Shown here: positions 4,898 through 5,048 of the stretch, one piece after another
Numbering within the stretch: the stretch's first letter is position 1
Layout: every line of letters begins with the position of its first letter
From: Oscillospiraceae bacterium
GTDB lineage: Bacteria > Bacillota > Clostridia > Oscillospirales > Ruminococcaceae
DNA: 5,048 nucleotides
Reading direction: 5' to 3'
Assembly (NCBI GenBank): GCA_017451665.1
Contig: JAFTNX010000126.1
Span: forward strand, 1 to 5,048
The notes under the pieces: model-generated
Databases searched by the model: none
Seen by the model: only the letters and a program-made list of their open reading frames with translations
What the model was told of the DNA's origin: nothing
Position numbers and translations under genes: made by a program

Positions 4898-4912
4898 GTT
4901 GCCTTCGGCAAC
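4898..4912. repeat. Short hairpin GTTGCC-TTC-GGCAAC
   Basis: A perfect 6-bp stem with a three-base loop directly after the TTGACAA block. AATTAAGG on its left and GGATTAAGAATTAAG on its right share the word ATTAAG. No T-run follows directly. It appears to be part of the same structured intergenic element. Confidence 0.75.
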
Positions 4913-4925
4913 GGATTAAGAATTA

Positions 4926-4953
4926 AGAGTAGGAATTTTTCCTGCTCTTTTTT
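4926..4953 (+). terminator. Intrinsic terminator of metG
   Basis: AGAGTAGGAA (4926-4935) pairs with TTCCTGCTCT (4939-4948), with one T-G wobble, followed by a T-run to 4953. It lies about 100 bp after the metG stop codon. The transcript would therefore carry the palindrome, the repeat block and the small hairpins in its 3' untranslated region. Confidence 0.88.
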
Positions 4954-4982
4954 GTTACTTGTCAAAATACGAAAAGTTTGGT

Positions 4983-5044
4983 CAAGCTTTTCAAAGCTTG
5001 TGGGGTTGAGGGGCAAAGCCCTCATCGCCCGTCGCAACGGGCGA
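4983..5044. repeat. Cluster of three hairpins at the right end
   Basis: No gene is visible. CAAGCTTT (4983-4990) pairs with AAAGCTTG (4993-5000). GGGC (5011-5014) pairs with GCCC (5018-5021) around AAA, extended by TGA/TCA past a bulged G. TCGCCCGT (5025-5032) pairs with ACGGGCGA (5037-5044) around CGCA. None is followed by a T-run in the window. The close packing resembles the three-hairpin stretch at 123-285, but the sequences differ. It is probably another dispersed intergenic repeat. Confidence 0.75.
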
Positions 5045-5048
5045 AATC

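Overview
The window is bacterial, AT-rich and compactly arranged. It suggests a low-GC Clostridia genome, most likely of the Ruminococcaceae/Oscillospiraceae type. That placement is inference. It rests on purine-rich Shine-Dalgarno sites, AGA/CGT-dominated arginine codons, a pyrophosphate-type phosphofructokinase, a two-domain methionyl-tRNA synthetase, and intergenic spaces full of short hairpins and TTGACAA repeats. No marker gene fixes the taxon.

Layout. At the left edge lie two tRNA-Arg(CCG) genes, head to head. One is on the minus strand and is cut by the window edge. The other is complete on the plus strand at 350-426. Their 5' two-thirds and upstream flanks form a near-perfect inverted repeat of about 95 bp, and the space between them holds three large hairpins. 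A bidirectional terminator at 431-462 separates the plus-strand tRNA from a convergent gene at 476-1240, which encodes a small secreted lipoprotein of unknown function with its own strong promoter. Next, also on the minus strand, is a 408-residue PfkA-family phosphofructokinase of the pyrophosphate-using type (1404-2630), ending in its own terminator. A 248-bp divergent promoter region then leads to metG on the plus strand (2879-4822), a complete 647-residue methionyl-tRNA synthetase. The right end (4823-5048) has no gene but holds a palindrome, TTGACAA repeats, a terminator and three more hairpins.

The genes do not form a pathway. Each protein gene has its own promoter and appears monocistronic. 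They are housekeeping functions (tRNA supply, tRNA charging, glycolysis) plus one unknown envelope lipoprotein.

The most unusual signal is shared by the 3' ends of pfp and metG. In both, the stop codon lies inside the first arm of a palindrome. The palindrome sequence differs between the two genes, but its second arm abuts four copies of TTGACAA at exactly the same junction. This looks like a structured repeat family located at gene ends. The other main oddities are the inverted tRNA-Arg pair, one member of which has a mismatched anticodon stem, and a shared TT(T/C)GT(G/A)G string directly upstream of all three mRNA -10 boxes.
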